A program made the translations under genes and the position numbers. Source: Azospirillum lipoferum (GTDB lineage: Bacteria > Pseudomonadota > Alphaproteobacteria > Azospirillales > Azospirillaceae). From it: a stretch of 64,000 nt of DNA. Below, piece after piece: positions 52,927-63,399 of this stretch; position 1 is the first letter of the stretch; the number at the start of each line of letters is the position of its first letter. Location of the stretch: the NCBI RefSeq assembly GCF_024170005.1, contig NZ_JALJXJ010000001.1:741509-805508 (forward strand), given 5' to 3'. Below the pieces are notes generated by a model. The model was not told where the DNA came from. It was given only the letters and a program-made list of their open reading frames with translations, and made no database searches.

Positions 52927-53000
52927 CAAGTCGTTCAGGAGTCAGTCAGAACATCGATCCAGGCAAAACAGAGGCCTGAGGCGTCAACCAGGGCTGCGGC

Positions 53001-53198
53001 TCACTCGCTCTTCGTCGTCGTGCTGCGCTCGATGGTGGTGGAGCCGGTCGGGGCCGGCGTCACAGTGGTCGAACCGTAGCTGGGGGTGGTCGTCGTCGTG
53101 GTCGTCGTGCTGGTGGTGGATTTGTCGGACCCGCAGGCCGCCAGCAGCAGGGCCGCACCCAGGGCGGCCCCCACACCGGTCAGAAGCGTCTTGCTCAT
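53001..53198 (-). CDS. Small Thr-rich lipoprotein
   Basis: A 65-aa protein: a lipoprotein signal (MSKTLLTGVGAALGAALLLA then ACGSDK, lipobox LAAC) followed by a low-complexity tail with eight consecutive Thr and many Ser/Pro. The tail has no fold and resembles a spacer or cell-envelope tether. The codon run is made of GTC/GTG-type repeats on the plus strand, so copy number may vary. No family recognised. Start supported by GAGACGAGAGG a few bases upstream. Confidence 0.72.
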   Translation of the reverse strand: MSKTLLTGVGAALGAALLLAACGSDKSTTSTTTTTTTTPSYGSTTVTPAPTGSTTIERSTTTKSE

Positions 53199-53259
53199 GC
53201 CTCTCGTCTCCCATGCAGTGCGAATTCTCTGGGGAGAACGCGGCGCAGCTTGCGTTTGT

Positions 53260-56127
53260 TCACGCCCTCTTTCGGGTTGCCGATTTCCGTACCGCCGGCT
53301 TCGCCTTCAGGTAGGGGGCGAGATAACGTCCGGTGTAGCTGCGCTCCACCTTCGCGACATCTTCCGGGGTGCCTTCGGCGACGATCTCGCCGCCACCGGT
53401 GCCACCCTCCGGACCCAGGTCGATGATCCAGTCGGCGGTCTTGATGACCTCCAGATTGTGTTCGATCACCAACACCGTGTTGCCCTGGTCGACCAGCGCA
53501 TGCAGCACCTCCATAAGCTTTTCGACGTCGGCGAAATGCAGGCCGGTGGTCGGTTCGTCGAGGATGTACAGCGTGCGGCCGGTGGCGCGGCGGCTCAGTT
53601 CCTTGGACAGCTTGACGCGCTGCGCCTCGCCGCCCGACAGGGTGGTCGCCGCCTGCCCGATGTGGATGTAGCTCAGCCCGACACGGTCCAATGTGTCCAT
53701 CTTGTCGCGGATACCGGGGACCGCCTTGAAGAACTCCTTGCCCTCCTCGACCGTCATGTCCAGCACGTCGGCAATGGTCTTGTCACGGTAGGTGACTTCC
53801 AGCGTCTCGCGGTTGTAGCGCTTGCCGTGGCAGACGTCGCAGGTGACATAGACGTCGGGCAGGAAGTGCATCTCGATCTTGATGACGCCGTCGCCCTGGC
53901 AGGCCTCGCAACGTCCGCCCTTGACGTTGAAGGAGAAACGACCGGGGCCGTAACCGCGCGCCTTGGCTTCCGGAAGGCCGGCGAACCAGTCGCGGATCGG
54001 CGTGAAGGCGCCGGTGTAGGTCGCGGGGTTGGAGCGCGGGGTGCGGCCGATCGGCGACTGGTCGATGTCGATGACCTTGTCCAGATGCTCCAGGCCAAGC
54101 ACCGCGTCATGTTCGGCCGGATGCTCGCGCGCACCCATCAGCTTGCGCGCCACCGCCTTGTACAGCGTCTCGATGATCAGCGTCGACTTGCCGCCGCCGG
54201 ACACGCCGGTCACACAGGTGAAGGTGCCCAGCGGAATCCTGGTCGAGACATTCTGCAGGTTGTTGGCGCGCGCGCCCTGTACCTCCAGGAACTGGCCGGG
54301 ATGGCCGGGCCGGCGGGTGTCAGGCACGGGTACGAAGCGGGTGCCGTTCAGATACTGGGCGGTGATGCTGTCGGGGTTCTTCTGAACCTCCTCCGGCGTT
54401 CCCTGCGCGATCACCGTACCGCCATGCTGGCCGGCGCCGGGCCCCATGTCGACCAGATAGTCGGCGTTGCGGATCGCGTCCTCATCATGCTCGACGACGA
54501 CCACCGTGTTGCCGATGTCGCGCAGACGCTTCAGCGTCTCGAGCAGCCGGTCGTTGTCGCGCTGGTGCAGGCCGATGGACGGTTCGTCCAACACATAGAG
54601 CACGCCGGTCAGGCCGGAACCGATCTGCGAGGCCAAGCGGATCCGCTGGCTTTCACCGCCAGACAGAGTGCCGGACCCGCGGCTGAGCGTCAGATACTCA
54701 AGGCCGACGGCATTGAGGAAGCCAAGTCGCTCGTTGATCTCCTTGAGGATCCGATAGGCGATCTCACGGTCCTTCGGCCGCAGATGCTCGTTCAGTTCGC
54801 TGAACCAGGCACCGGCGCCGGCGATGGACAGTTCCGCCGCCTCGGAGATGTTGCGGCCGCGGATCTTGACCGCCAGCGCCTCCGGTTTCAGGCGCGCGCC
54901 CTTGCAGACCTCGCAGGGCTGGGAGGACTGGTACTTCGACAGCTCGTCGCGGGTCCAGGCGCTGTCGGTCTCGCGGAACCGCCGCTCCAGATTGTTGACG
55001 ATGCCCTCGAACGCCTTGTTGGTCTGGTAGCGCCGCAGGCCGTCGTCATAGGTCATGGTGATCGCCGACCCACCGGATCCGAACAGGATGGTCTGGCGCA
55101 CCTTCTCCGGCAGATCCTGCCAGGGCGTGGTCATCGACACGCTGAAATGCTCAGCTATGCTCTCCAGCGTCTGGTCGTAATATTTGGAGGTCGATCCGGC
55201 CCACGGCGCGATGGCGCCTTTCGACAGCGACAGCCGCTCGTCCGGCACCACCAGCATCGGATCGAAATAGATCTTGCTGCCAAGCCCGTCGCAGGCCGGA
55301 CAGGCGCCGAACGGGTTGTTGAATGAAAACAGCCGCGGCTCGATCTCCGGAATGGTGAAGCCGCTGACCGGACAGGCGAACTTCTGCGAGAAGACGGTCT
55401 GATCGTTGGTCTCGGCATTCTCGACCCAGACGATGCCATCGGCCAGCCCCAGCGCGGTTTCCAGCGAATCGGCCAGACGGTTGCCCAGCCCCTCGCGCAC
55501 CACGATGCGGTCGACCACCACCTCGATGTCGTGCTTCAGCTTCTTGTTGAGCGCCGGCACCTCGTCGATCTCGTACATGGTGCCGTCGATCCGCACGCGC
55601 TGGAAGCCGCGCTTTCGCAGATCCTGGATTTCCTTCTTGTACTCGCCCTTGCGGCCGCGCACGAAGGGGGCCAGCAGCAGCAGGCGGGTGCCCTCCGGCA
55701 TCGCCATGATGCGATCGACCATCTGGCTGACCGTCTGGCTTTCGATCGGCAGGCCGGTGGCCGGCGAATAGGGGATGCCGACGCGCGCCCACAGAAGGCG
55801 CATGTAGTCGTAGATCTCCGTCACCGTGCCGACGGTGGAGCGCGGATTCTTCGAGGTCGTCTTCTGTTCGATGGAGATGGCCGGCGACAGCCCCTCGATC
55901 GAATCGACGTCCGGCTTCTGCATCAATTCCAGGAACTGGCGTGCGTAGGCCGACAGACTCTCCACATACCGGCGCTGCCCCTCGGCATAGATCGTGTCGA
56001 AGGCGAGCGACGACTTGCCCGATCCCGATAGGCCGGTGATGACGATCAGCTCGTCGCGCGGCAGATCCACATCGACGTTCTTCAGGTTATGTTCCCGCGC
56101 GCCGCGGACGCTGATGTATTTGTTCAT
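53260..56127 (-). CDS. uvrA: UvrABC excinuclease subunit A
   Basis: DNA damage sensor of nucleotide excision repair, 955 aa from ATG 56127. It has two ABC ATPase units. The first Walker A is [20 protein letters not shown] (about residues 28-47) with signature [17 protein letters not shown]; the second is [19 protein letters not shown] with [16 protein letters not shown]. Zinc-finger cysteines are seen in CEACQGDG and [10 protein letters not shown]. All key ATPase residues are intact. The in-frame extension upstream to 56424 is discarded as non-coding. No SOS box was noticed upstream. Confidence 0.97.
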   Translation of the reverse strand: MNKYISVRGAREHNLKNVDVDLPRDELIVITGLSGSGKSSLAFDTIYAEGQRRYVESLSAYARQFLELMQKPDVDSIEGLSPAISIEQKTTSKNPRSTVGTVTEIYDYMRLLWARVGIPYSPATGLPIESQTVSQMVDRIMAMPEGTRLLLLAPFVRGRKGEYKKEIQDLRKRGFQRVRIDGTMYEIDEVPALNKKLKHDIEVVVDRIVVREGLGNRLADSLETALGLADGIVWVENAETNDQTVFSQKFACPVSGFTIPEIEPRLFSFNNPFGACPACDGLGSKIYFDPMLVVPDERLSLSKGAIAPWAGSTSKYYDQTLESIAEHFSVSMTTPWQDLPEKVRQTILFGSGGSAITMTYDDGLRRYQTNKAFEGIVNNLERRFRETDSAWTRDELSKYQSSQPCEVCKGARLKPEALAVKIRGRNISEAAELSIAGAGAWFSELNEHLRPKDREIAYRILKEINERLGFLNAVGLEYLTLSRGSGTLSGGESQRIRLASQIGSGLTGVLYVLDEPSIGLHQRDNDRLLETLKRLRDIGNTVVVVEHDEDAIRNADYLVDMGPGAGQHGGTVIAQGTPEEVQKNPDSITAQYLNGTRFVPVPDTRRPGHPGQFLEVQGARANNLQNVSTRIPLGTFTCVTGVSGGGKSTLIIETLYKAVARKLMGAREHPAEHDAVLGLEHLDKVIDIDQSPIGRTPRSNPATYTGAFTPIRDWFAGLPEAKARGYGPGRFSFNVKGGRCEACQGDGVIKIEMHFLPDVYVTCDVCHGKRYNRETLEVTYRDKTIADVLDMTVEEGKEFFKAVPGIRDKMDTLDRVGLSYIHIGQAATTLSGGEAQRVKLSKELSRRATGRTLYILDEPTTGLHFADVEKLMEVLHALVDQGNTVLVIEHNLEVIKTADWIIDLGPEGGTGGGEIVAEGTPEDVAKVERSYTGRYLAPYLKAKPAVRKSATRKRA

Positions 56128-56302
56128 GGAGTGTTCTTTTACCCGAAGCTCATCCGGATGGAAAGCGGCAAGGCGCCGCGACGCATGACGAAAATTGCCT
56201 GGCCCGGGATCCGGGATCTTCAGGAACCGGAAGCCTGCGGCCGGCCGGCTGACGATATATGCGCTGGGTGCGGTTTTGCCACCGGTGTGCCGCGCGGGTC
56301 GG

Positions 56303-57919
56303 TCATGACCAGAAGGGCGGCACCGCGCGGAAACGCTTCCACAGATCCGGGACCGCCTTGCGGCGCTTGTCGGACTGACGGTCGATCCAGGCAGCCACCG
56401 CGCCAACCACTTTCGGGTCGGCACCGGTCAGCGATCCCAGCATGCGGGCGCCGGTGACGGCGTCCTGATCGGCGTCCAGCGCCGCCTGCAACGGTTCCAG
56501 CGCCGCGAAGAAGGGCAGGGTGCCGGTCTCCGGATAGAGCCCGCGGAAGAAGTCGGCGGTGTAGCGCAGTGTGCGCAGCCGGCGCCGCAGCTTGTCGCGT
56601 CCCTTGGCATCTTCCGGTGGCTTCGCGGTCTTGCCAAGCTTCACCATCCGCGCCGACAGCCATCCGCCGGCGAGCGTCGTAACCGATGCCGACAACGTAG
56701 CCCGACGATCGCCGTCGGCTTCCGACATCCAGCGCCCATGCTCCAGCCACGCGGCAAGGCCGAGGACCATGGCGGTGCAGCCGGGTGCCAGGATCGCCGC
56801 CATCGCCTCCCGCGCCGGACCGGCTCCGGCAGACCGGGCAAGCGAAGCCAACCGCTCCAGCGCCGCGCGGTCGATGTCCGATGCCGCCTTCGGGTCGGCG
56901 AGAAGCGGGTCGATGACGCCGGATATCAGCACGTCCCAGCCCCGCGCCGGCCCCAGCCGCTTGGCGAGCCCCCGGCTTTCCTCCACCAGCCTGTCGGCCT
57001 CCGGTGAGGCGACCAGCGGTGCGAAGAGGCGGTGGGCGATGCGCAGCCGGCGGAGCGCCACGCGCATGCGGTGCAGCCCCTCCACATCGCCACCCGCCAG
57101 CGCGCAGGATTCATTGGCAAGGAACTGGCGCAACGCCTGCCGCAGGATGTGGCGATAGGCCTCCGCCACCGTGGTCAGGGGCGACAGGCCGAGCGGTTCC
57201 GCGTCCACCGGTCCCGGCGCCCTGCCGGTGACCAGCCGCAGCCCGGCCTCCGCCTTGCTTTCGGTGCCGATGCGCATGGGAATGGCGGTTTGCAGGGTCA
57301 GCGCCAGATCGAACAGGCTGGCAACCTTCCCGGCTTTCAGCTCCAACTCCACCTCGCTGACCGGCAGGGAGTTGCCACCGGCATAGACGCCACCGTCATC
57401 CACCGCCAGTTCGACCGCGGTCAGCGGATCGGGGCGAAGCAGCAGGGTGGTGCGGCGGAAATCGGTGATGAACAGGCAGTCCAGCGCATCGAGTGCCGTG
57501 GCCGGAACCAGCCCGGCAACGCTTGGATCGGCCAGCGCGCCCACATCGACCGCTTCGCCGCCAACGATCCAGTCCCATTCCCGTCGCACCGCGACCGCGG
57601 CCGAATCGCCGGGGCTGGCGCTGTTGACGGTCTTCAGGGTCTGGATGAAGCGCTCCCCTTCCTGCCGCACGCGCAACGCCACACCGTTGGCGGCGAGCTT
57701 CAGGTCGGGCGTGTCGAAATAGGCGGTGCGCAGCCTTTGTGTCGACGCCGGACCGTCGGCGATCGCCAGCAGCCCCGGCAGCAGCGCCACCCGCGCCAGA
57801 TCCGCCGGCGCCGCATGCAGCTTCAGCTCGACCTCGCGGAAGGTGGAGGCGGTGGAATGCGCCTCGGGGCCGGGCTGCTGGCTGTTGGGCGGTGCCGTGG
57901 GTGGGCTGACGGGGGTCAA
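56303..57919 (-). CDS. CYTH-CHAD domain protein (predicted polyphosphate-related)
   Basis: A 538-aa cytosolic protein. Residues about 28-235 are a CYTH (triphosphate tunnel) domain with the ExExK motif REVELKLHA (Glu29, Glu31, Lys33). Residues about 255-535 are a helical CHAD domain ([18 protein letters not shown] and [20 protein letters not shown]), rich in conserved His/Arg/Lys that bind polyphosphate. Related proteins hydrolyse triphosphate or associate with polyphosphate granules. Its position near sixA, ppk and ppx supports a polyphosphate role. Substrate unconfirmed. Confidence 0.92.
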   Translation of the reverse strand: MTPVSPPTAPPNSQQPGPEAHSTASTFREVELKLHAAPADLARVALLPGLLAIADGPASTQRLRTAYFDTPDLKLAANGVALRVRQEGERFIQTLKTVNSASPGDSAAVAVRREWDWIVGGEAVDVGALADPSVAGLVPATALDALDCLFITDFRRTTLLLRPDPLTAVELAVDDGGVYAGGNSLPVSEVELELKAGKVASLFDLALTLQTAIPMRIGTESKAEAGLRLVTGRAPGPVDAEPLGLSPLTTVAEAYRHILRQALRQFLANESCALAGGDVEGLHRMRVALRRLRIAHRLFAPLVASPEADRLVEESRGLAKRLGPARGWDVLISGVIDPLLADPKAASDIDRAALERLASLARSAGAGPAREAMAAILAPGCTAMVLGLAAWLEHGRWMSEADGDRRATLSASVTTLAGGWLSARMVKLGKTAKPPEDAKGRDKLRRRLRTLRYTADFFRGLYPETGTLPFFAALEPLQAALDADQDAVTGARMLGSLTGADPKVVGAVAAWIDRQSDKRRKAVPDLWKRFRAVPPFWS

Positions 57920-58003
57920 AGGTCGGCTTCCTCCCGAATCCGGCCGGGGAACGGCCTGGAATTGATCAGGTGGATCCGTGGATACCCCAACCGCCGCCGC
58001 AGG

Positions 58004-58522
58004 TTAAGAGAGTTTACGCGGCTGCACAAAATCCGCCAGCCGACCGGCTCCGAGCTCCAGGTCGGCCCAATGCAGCGTCTCGAAGACCAGAACGGCACAG
58101 GCGCCGGTCGGGAACTTGTCGGCCAGATCCTGGCGCAGGCCATGGTCGCCACTGCCGGTCAGGGCGTTCGCCAACTCATGCAGGTCGGGGTTGTGCGCCA
58201 CCAGCATCAGGCCGGTCGCCGAATCCGGCACGTCGCGCAGCCGTTCCAGCAGCGTGCGGGCGCCGCACAGATACAGGCCGCGCTCGTGCTCGACCGGCGG
58301 GTAAGGGACACCCATCGCCGTCATTACCCGCTTGCGCGTCTCCACCGCCCGAACGGCGGTCGAACAGAGTACGAGGTCGATGTGCGCGTGATGCTTGCCC
58401 AGATAAGAGCCGACCAGGGTTGCCGCCTTCTCGCCGCGGGCGTTCAGCGGACGGTCATGGTCGCCCAGCGACGGATCGTCCCAGGAGGATTTGGCGTGGC
58501 GCAGCAGGAACAGCGTCTTCAT
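58004..58522 (-). CDS. SixA-like histidine phosphatase
   Basis: A 172-aa protein of the histidine-phosphatase superfamily. It has the catalytic RHA motif MKTLFLLRHAKSSWDDPSLG (Arg8, His9) and the second active His in LMLVAHNPDLHELA. The E. coli relative removes phosphate from the NPr/ArcB histidine pathway. The DNA between this gene and ppk is a shared divergent promoter region of 174 bp. The start at ATG 58522 is chosen; an upstream ATG at 58603 has no coding support. Confidence 0.92.
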   Translation of the reverse strand: MKTLFLLRHAKSSWDDPSLGDHDRPLNARGEKAATLVGSYLGKHHAHIDLVLCSTAVRAVETRKRVMTAMGVPYPPVEHERGLYLCGARTLLERLRDVPDSATGLMLVAHNPDLHELANALTGSGDHGLRQDLADKFPTGACAVLVFETLHWADLELGAGRLADFVQPRKLS

Positions 58523-58696
58523 GGCGGGTGTCGGCCGGCAGGGTAGGGGGCGGGGAGAGGTCGCAGTCTTTAACCAAATGGGAGTCCTGAAACCGTAACG
58601 CATATGGGATACTCTGTCTGCCCACCATATAACCGTTGTCGGCGCCGCTCCAAGGCAGGTGCCGGCGTTCGGGGATTCAAGATTTCAGAGGTCGAC

Positions 58697-60844
58697 GTGA
58701 CGCATCTCCAGGAACTCGATTCGGTCGGTATCGAGCCAAACGCTCCGGAACGCTTCATCAACCGGGAGCTTTCGTGGCTGGCCTTCAACCAGCGCGTTCT
58801 GGACGAGGCGGCCAATCCGAACCACCCGCTTCTGGAGCGGCTGCGCTTCCTGTCGATCTCCGCCAGCAACCTCGACGAATTCTACATGGTCCGCGTCGCC
58901 GGCCTGAAAGGGCAGGTGGCCGCCGGCGTCAAGGCGCCAAGTCCCGAGAATCTCACGCCCGCCCAGCAGCTGGTCGCGGTGAAACAGCGCATCGCGGCGC
59001 TGATGGACAGCCAGCAGACCATGTGGCGCTCGCTGAAGGGCGAACTGCGCGATGCCGGCATCGCTGTCGTCGATCCAGCCGATCTCAGCGAGGGCGAACT
59101 GGACTGGCTGGAAGCCAAGTTCCTGGACGACATCTTCCCGATTCTGACGCCGATCGCCGTCGACCCGGCCCACCCCTTCCCGTTCCTGCCGAATTTGGGC
59201 TTCTCGCTGGCGCTTCAGCTGCACGATCCGGTCAAGGGCCGGCACATCGATGCGCTGGTGCCGCTGCCGACGCAGTTGGAGCGGTTCCTGCGCCTGCCGG
59301 GTTCGGACATCCGCTTCATCCAGCTGGAAAAGGTGGTGATGCAGTTCATCGACCGCCTGTTCCCTCCGTTCCAGGTCAAGGCGCACGGCGTCTTCCGCGT
59401 GCTGCGCGACAGCGAAATCGAAATCGAGGAAGAGGCGGAAGACCTCGTCCGCACCTTCGAGAGCGCCCTGAAGCGCCGCCGCCGCGGCAGCGTCATCCGG
59501 CTGGCCACCGACAGCGGCATGGCGGCCGATCTGCGCGAGTTCCTGCGGCATGAGCTGAACGTCGCGTCCGACGATGTCTTCATCCTGGACGGGCTGATCG
59601 GCCTGACCGACACCAAGCTGCTGATCGTCGACGAGCGGCCCGATCTGGTCTTCCGACCTTTCAACGCCCGCTTTCCGGAACGGATTCGCGATTTCGGCGG
59701 CGATTGCTTCGCTGCGATTCGCCACAAGGACATCGTCGTCCACCACCCGTACGAGTCCTTCGACGTGGTGGTGCAGTTCATCCGTCAGGCGGCGCGCGAT
59801 CCGCAGGTGGTCGCCATCAAGCAGACACTCTACCGCACCAGCAAGGACAGCCCGATCGTTGCCGCGCTGATCGAGGCGGCGGAGGCCGGCAAGTCGGTGA
59901 CGGCGCTGGTCGAGTTGAAGGCCCGCTTCGACGAGGAGGCGAACATCCGCTGGGCGCGTGACCTGGAACGCGCCGGCGCCCAGGTGGTCTACGGCTTCGT
60001 CGACCTGAAGACGCACGCCAAGGTGTCGCTGGTGGTGCGGCGCGAGAAGAAGGCGCTGCGCAGCTATGTCCATTTCGGGACCGGCAACTATCACCCGATC
60101 ACCGCGAAGGTCTACACCGACCTGTCCTTCTTCACCTGCGACCCGGCGCTGTGCCACGACGCCGCCGTCATGTTCAACTTCATGACCGGCTACGCCACGC
60201 CCAAGGTGCTGGAAAAGATCGCCATCGCACCGATCACGCTGCGCCAGCGCCTGTCCGACCTGATCGAGGCGGAGATCGCCCACGCCGTCGCCGGTCGTCC
60301 GGCGTCGATCTGGGTGAAGCTGAACTCCCTGGTGGATCCGGTCATCATCGACAAGCTGTACAAGGCCTCGCAGGCCGGCGTGCAGATCGACATGATCATC
60401 CGCGGCATCTGCTGCCTGCGGCCGGGAGTGAAGGGGTTGTCGGAGAACATCCGGGTGCGCAGCATCGTCGGCCGTTTCCTGGAACATGGCCGCGTCATCT
60501 GCTTCGGCAACGGCCATCCCATGCCCAGTAACCAGGCCAAGATCTTCATCTCCTCGGCCGACTGGATGACCCGCAACCTGGATCGGCGCATCGAAACCCT
60601 GGTTCCCATCGAGAATCCGACGGTGCACGAACAGGTGCTTGACCAGATCATGGTCGCCAACATGAAGGACGACGCAAGCACCTGGAAGCTGGGACCCGAT
60701 GGCGTGTACCATCGTGTCAAGGCTGGCCCGGACGCATTCAGCGCCCATAATTACTTCATGACCAACCCCAGCCTGTCCGGTCGGGGCAGCGCGCTCGCCA
60801 GCAAGCGCACGCCGCCGCGGCTGATGCTGCACACGGTGTCCTGA
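58697..60844 (+). CDS. ppk: Polyphosphate kinase 1
   Basis: Membrane-associated enzyme that polymerises the terminal phosphate of ATP into polyphosphate, reversibly. It is 715 aa from GTG 58697 with AGAGG 5 nt upstream; ATG 58604 is in frame but has no ribosome site. The N-terminal block [20 protein letters not shown] is the family start. The autophosphorylated histidine is His459 in [17 protein letters not shown], the counterpart of E. coli His435. [15 protein letters not shown] and [16 protein letters not shown] are also conserved. It is followed 23 nt later by ppx, so synthesis and breakdown are encoded together. Confidence 0.97.
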   Translation: MTHLQELDSVGIEPNAPERFINRELSWLAFNQRVLDEAANPNHPLLERLRFLSISASNLDEFYMVRVAGLKGQVAAGVKAPSPENLTPAQQLVAVKQRIAALMDSQQTMWRSLKGELRDAGIAVVDPADLSEGELDWLEAKFLDDIFPILTPIAVDPAHPFPFLPNLGFSLALQLHDPVKGRHIDALVPLPTQLERFLRLPGSDIRFIQLEKVVMQFIDRLFPPFQVKAHGVFRVLRDSEIEIEEEAEDLVRTFESALKRRRRGSVIRLATDSGMAADLREFLRHELNVASDDVFILDGLIGLTDTKLLIVDERPDLVFRPFNARFPERIRDFGGDCFAAIRHKDIVVHHPYESFDVVVQFIRQAARDPQVVAIKQTLYRTSKDSPIVAALIEAAEAGKSVTALVELKARFDEEANIRWARDLERAGAQVVYGFVDLKTHAKVSLVVRREKKALRSYVHFGTGNYHPITAKVYTDLSFFTCDPALCHDAAVMFNFMTGYATPKVLEKIAIAPITLRQRLSDLIEAEIAHAVAGRPASIWVKLNSLVDPVIIDKLYKASQAGVQIDMIIRGICCLRPGVKGLSENIRVRSIVGRFLEHGRVICFGNGHPMPSNQAKIFISSADWMTRNLDRRIETLVPIENPTVHEQVLDQIMVANMKDDASTWKLGPDGVYHRVKAGPDAFSAHNYFMTNPSLSGRGSALASKRTPPRLMLHTVS

Positions 60845-60867
60845 GGGCGGGTGACGGGAGCGAGAGT

Positions 60868-62424
60868 ATGAGCAAGGACAAACGCGCCGCCGCCAACCCG
60901 GGCGACCTGGGGCAGGCGGGCATCGGCGGAATCGGCATTGCTGCTTCCGCCGAGCGTGTCGGCGTGATCGACATCGGATCGAACTCCATCCGTCTCGTCG
61001 TCTATGACGGGCTGACCCGGTCGCCGCTCGCCCTGTTCAACGAGAAGGTATTGTGCGGTCTTGGCCGAGGCGTGGAGAAGGCTGGTCTGCTGAACCCCGA
61101 CGGCGTCGCCCAGGGGCTGACCGCGCTGGAACGCTTCGCCACGCTCGCCCAGGGCATGCGCGTCGGCCGGCTGGATGTGATCGCCACCGCCGCGGTGCGC
61201 GATGCCCGCGACGGTGCGGCCTTCGTCGACGCCATCCGCCGCCGGGCCGGCCTGACCGTCCGCGTCATCAGCGGCGAGGAGGAGGCGCGACTGTCGGCCA
61301 TGGGCGTCCTGTCCGGCACCCCCGGCGCCGACGGCCTCGTCGGCGATCTCGGTGGCGGCAGCCTGGAACTGGTGACACTCGACCGTGGTGTGATCGGCAA
61401 GCAGGTGACCCTGCCGCTTGGCCCCCTGCGGTTGATGGAGGTCGGCTCGACCAAGGGCGGTCCGGCCAAGCTGATCGACCAGCATCTGGAATCGCTGCCC
61501 TGGCTGCCGGCCATGAAGGGGCGGCCCTTCTATCCGGTCGGCGGAAGCTGGCGCGCCATCGCCAAGCTGCATATGGAGCAGTCCGGCCACCCTCTGCACA
61601 TCATCCACCACTACACTATCCCGTCGGCCGACGCGCGGGAGTTCACCGGGTTGATCGGCCGGCAGAGCCGCTCGTCTCTGGAGAAGATGGCGGGATCGCG
61701 CCGCCGGCTCGATACGCTGCCGTTTGCCGGGCTGGTGCTGGAACGGCTGCTGCGCATCGCTCAGCCGTCGAAGCTGGTCTTTTCCGCCTATGGCCTGCGT
61801 GAAGGGCATCTTTATTCGTTGCTGTCACCGGAGGGCCAGCGCGAAGATCCACTGATGGCGTCGGCCGCCGATTGGGCACGGCGCTTCGTACGGATGGGCG
61901 ACCCGGCCCTGCTGATGTCCTGGACCGCCGGGCTGTTCGCTGGTGAGGACGATAATTCCATCCGCCTGCGCCACGCCGCCTGCCTGCTGAGCGACGTCGG
62001 CTGGGCCGACCATCCCGACTATCGGGCGGAGCATGCCTTCCTGCGCGTGCTGCGCTATCCGTTCCCGGCGCTGGACCATGACGAGCGTGCCTTCCTGGCG
62101 CTCGCCGCTCATGCCCGCTATGCCGGCACCATTGACACGCCTCAGACAGCACCGGTGCGGACGCTGGTGACCGAAGGGCAGGGGATGAAGGCGCTGGTAC
62201 TGGGCTTGGCACTCCGCCTTGCCCATACGCTGTCCGGTGGCGCTACGGCGCTGCTGGAGCGCACCAGTCTGAAGGTCGGCGATGGGCGCGTCGTGCTGAC
62301 CCTGCCCGACGACGGTAGCGTTCCATCCGGTGAAGCGGTTCAGCGCCGTATCGATGCGCTGGCCAAGGCGATGAATCTCAAGGGCGACGTGGTTCAGCCG
62401 CTGCGTCCGCAAGCGGCGGAGTAG
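60868..62424 (+). CDS. ppx: Exopolyphosphatase, Ppx/GppA family
   Basis: Hydrolyses polyphosphate from the ends (and/or pppGpp). It is 518 aa. The actin-like ATPase-fold motifs are VGVIDIGSNSIRLVVYDGL (about residues 31-49), SGEEEARLSAMGVLSG and VGDLGGGSLELVTL. The C-terminal HD-like helical domain follows (about 330-500). The first 28 residues are a basic/Gly-rich tail. Close spacing to ppk suggests one operon, and an intrinsic terminator overlaps its stop. Confidence 0.94.
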   Translation: MSKDKRAAANPGDLGQAGIGGIGIAASAERVGVIDIGSNSIRLVVYDGLTRSPLALFNEKVLCGLGRGVEKAGLLNPDGVAQGLTALERFATLAQGMRVGRLDVIATAAVRDARDGAAFVDAIRRRAGLTVRVISGEEEARLSAMGVLSGTPGADGLVGDLGGGSLELVTLDRGVIGKQVTLPLGPLRLMEVGSTKGGPAKLIDQHLESLPWLPAMKGRPFYPVGGSWRAIAKLHMEQSGHPLHIIHHYTIPSADAREFTGLIGRQSRSSLEKMAGSRRRLDTLPFAGLVLERLLRIAQPSKLVFSAYGLREGHLYSLLSPEGQREDPLMASAADWARRFVRMGDPALLMSWTAGLFAGEDDNSIRLRHAACLLSDVGWADHPDYRAEHAFLRVLRYPFPALDHDERAFLALAAHARYAGTIDTPQTAPVRTLVTEGQGMKALVLGLALRLAHTLSGGATALLERTSLKVGDGRVVLTLPDDGSVPSGEAVQRRIDALAKAMNLKGDVVQPLRPQAAE

Positions 62425-62472
62425 GGCAGGTGGGCCGCAAGCCGCAGAGTGGCAGGCGGCCCTGCCCCTTTT
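62424..62472 (+). terminator. Intrinsic terminator of the ppk-ppx operon
   Basis: GGGCAG-gtg-GGCCGC (62424-62438) pairs with GCGGCC-CTGCCC (62456-62467), with a GTG bulge, followed by CTTTT. It overlaps the stop codon of the convergent SDR gene. Confidence 0.75.
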
Positions 62473-63235
62473 AGGTTCGAGTAATCGAGACGCCGCCATC
62501 CACCAGCAGTGCGGTTCCCGTAGTGAAGCTGGACGCATCGGATGCCAGGTAAAGCGCCGATTGCGCGATCTCCCGTGGTTTGGCGAGGCGTTTCAGCGCG
62601 TGCAGATTCTGGACGAAAGCCAGCGCTTCCGGCGTGTTCGACACGGCCCGTCCCATTGGCGTGTCGGTGCCGCCCGGAAGCAAGGCATTGGCGCGGATGC
62701 CCTGCGGCCCATATTCCGCTGCGATCACCTGCGTCAAGCCGATCAGTCCGGCCTTGCTCGCCGCATAGGCCGCCATTCCGGGAAAACCTACGGTGTGACC
62801 GACGAAAGTCGAAGTGAAGATCAGCGACCCACCACCACGGACGAGCATCGCTGGGATCTGATGTTTGGCGGCGTGGAAGGCACTGGTCAGGTTGGTATCG
62901 ATCACCTCATGCCACATCTCCGCCGTCATTTCCGAAATCGGAATCTGAGCACCGGTGGTCCCGGCATTGTTGAAGGCGATATCCAGGCCGCCGAATTGGT
63001 GCCTCGCGGCCTGCACGGCTTCGCTTGCGGTTGCAGCATCCACGACGCTACCAGGTACGGCGAAGGCAGTTCCACCTGTGTCCCGGATCTCGTCGGCTAC
63101 TCTTTCCAACTCGTCGCGCCGCCGGGCCACAAGCACGAGCTTCGCGCCATGCTCGGCGAACAGCAGTGCGGCCTCACGCCCGATCCCGGAACTGGCGCCC
63201 GTGACGATTGCAGTCTTTCCATCGAGCTGTCTCAT
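62471..63235 (-). CDS. Short-chain dehydrogenase/reductase (glucose 1-dehydrogenase-like SDR)
   Basis: A cytosolic NAD(P)-dependent oxidoreductase of 254 aa from ATG 63235 (AAGGGAGA 6 nt upstream; ATG 63241 is too close to the ribosome site). The cofactor motif TGASSGIG (about residues 12-19), FNNAG, the catalytic Ser in FTSTFVGH, and Tyr/Lys in AAYAASKAGL are all intact, as is LLVDGG at the end. The NAD(P) choice and substrate cannot be told. It is the last core gene before the transposase. Confidence 0.94.
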   Translation of the reverse strand: MRQLDGKTAIVTGASSGIGREAALLFAEHGAKLVLVARRRDELERVADEIRDTGGTAFAVPGSVVDAATASEAVQAARHQFGGLDIAFNNAGTTGAQIPISEMTAEMWHEVIDTNLTSAFHAAKHQIPAMLVRGGGSLIFTSTFVGHTVGFPGMAAYAASKAGLIGLTQVIAAEYGPQGIRANALLPGGTDTPMGRAVSNTPEALAFVQNLHALKRLAKPREIAQSALYLASDASSFTTGTALLVDGGVSITRT

Positions 63236-63399
63236 TACCATTCTCCCTTGCGATGAACGGCCCGAGAGTCGCGAAGACGGTGCGGTCCAGGCTATCCGGT
63301 TCTTGCTTTCGAATTCGCAAGGCTCGAGTGGTTGGGATCGGATTTAATTTCCATAACCTAACTTATGTGCTTTAAGCTTGTAAGCGCAATGTCAGAATG

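Noticed and set aside
58600..58690. Possible Pho box (CTGTC... ) in front of ppk
   Set aside because: Only one CTGTC half site is present at the expected place; the second 11-bp repeat does not match, so PhoB control is not supported.
62469..62490. GGTTCGAGT resembling a tRNA T-arm
   Set aside because: It is the 3' coding end of the SDR gene and the ppx terminator tail; no acceptor, D or anticodon arms surround it.
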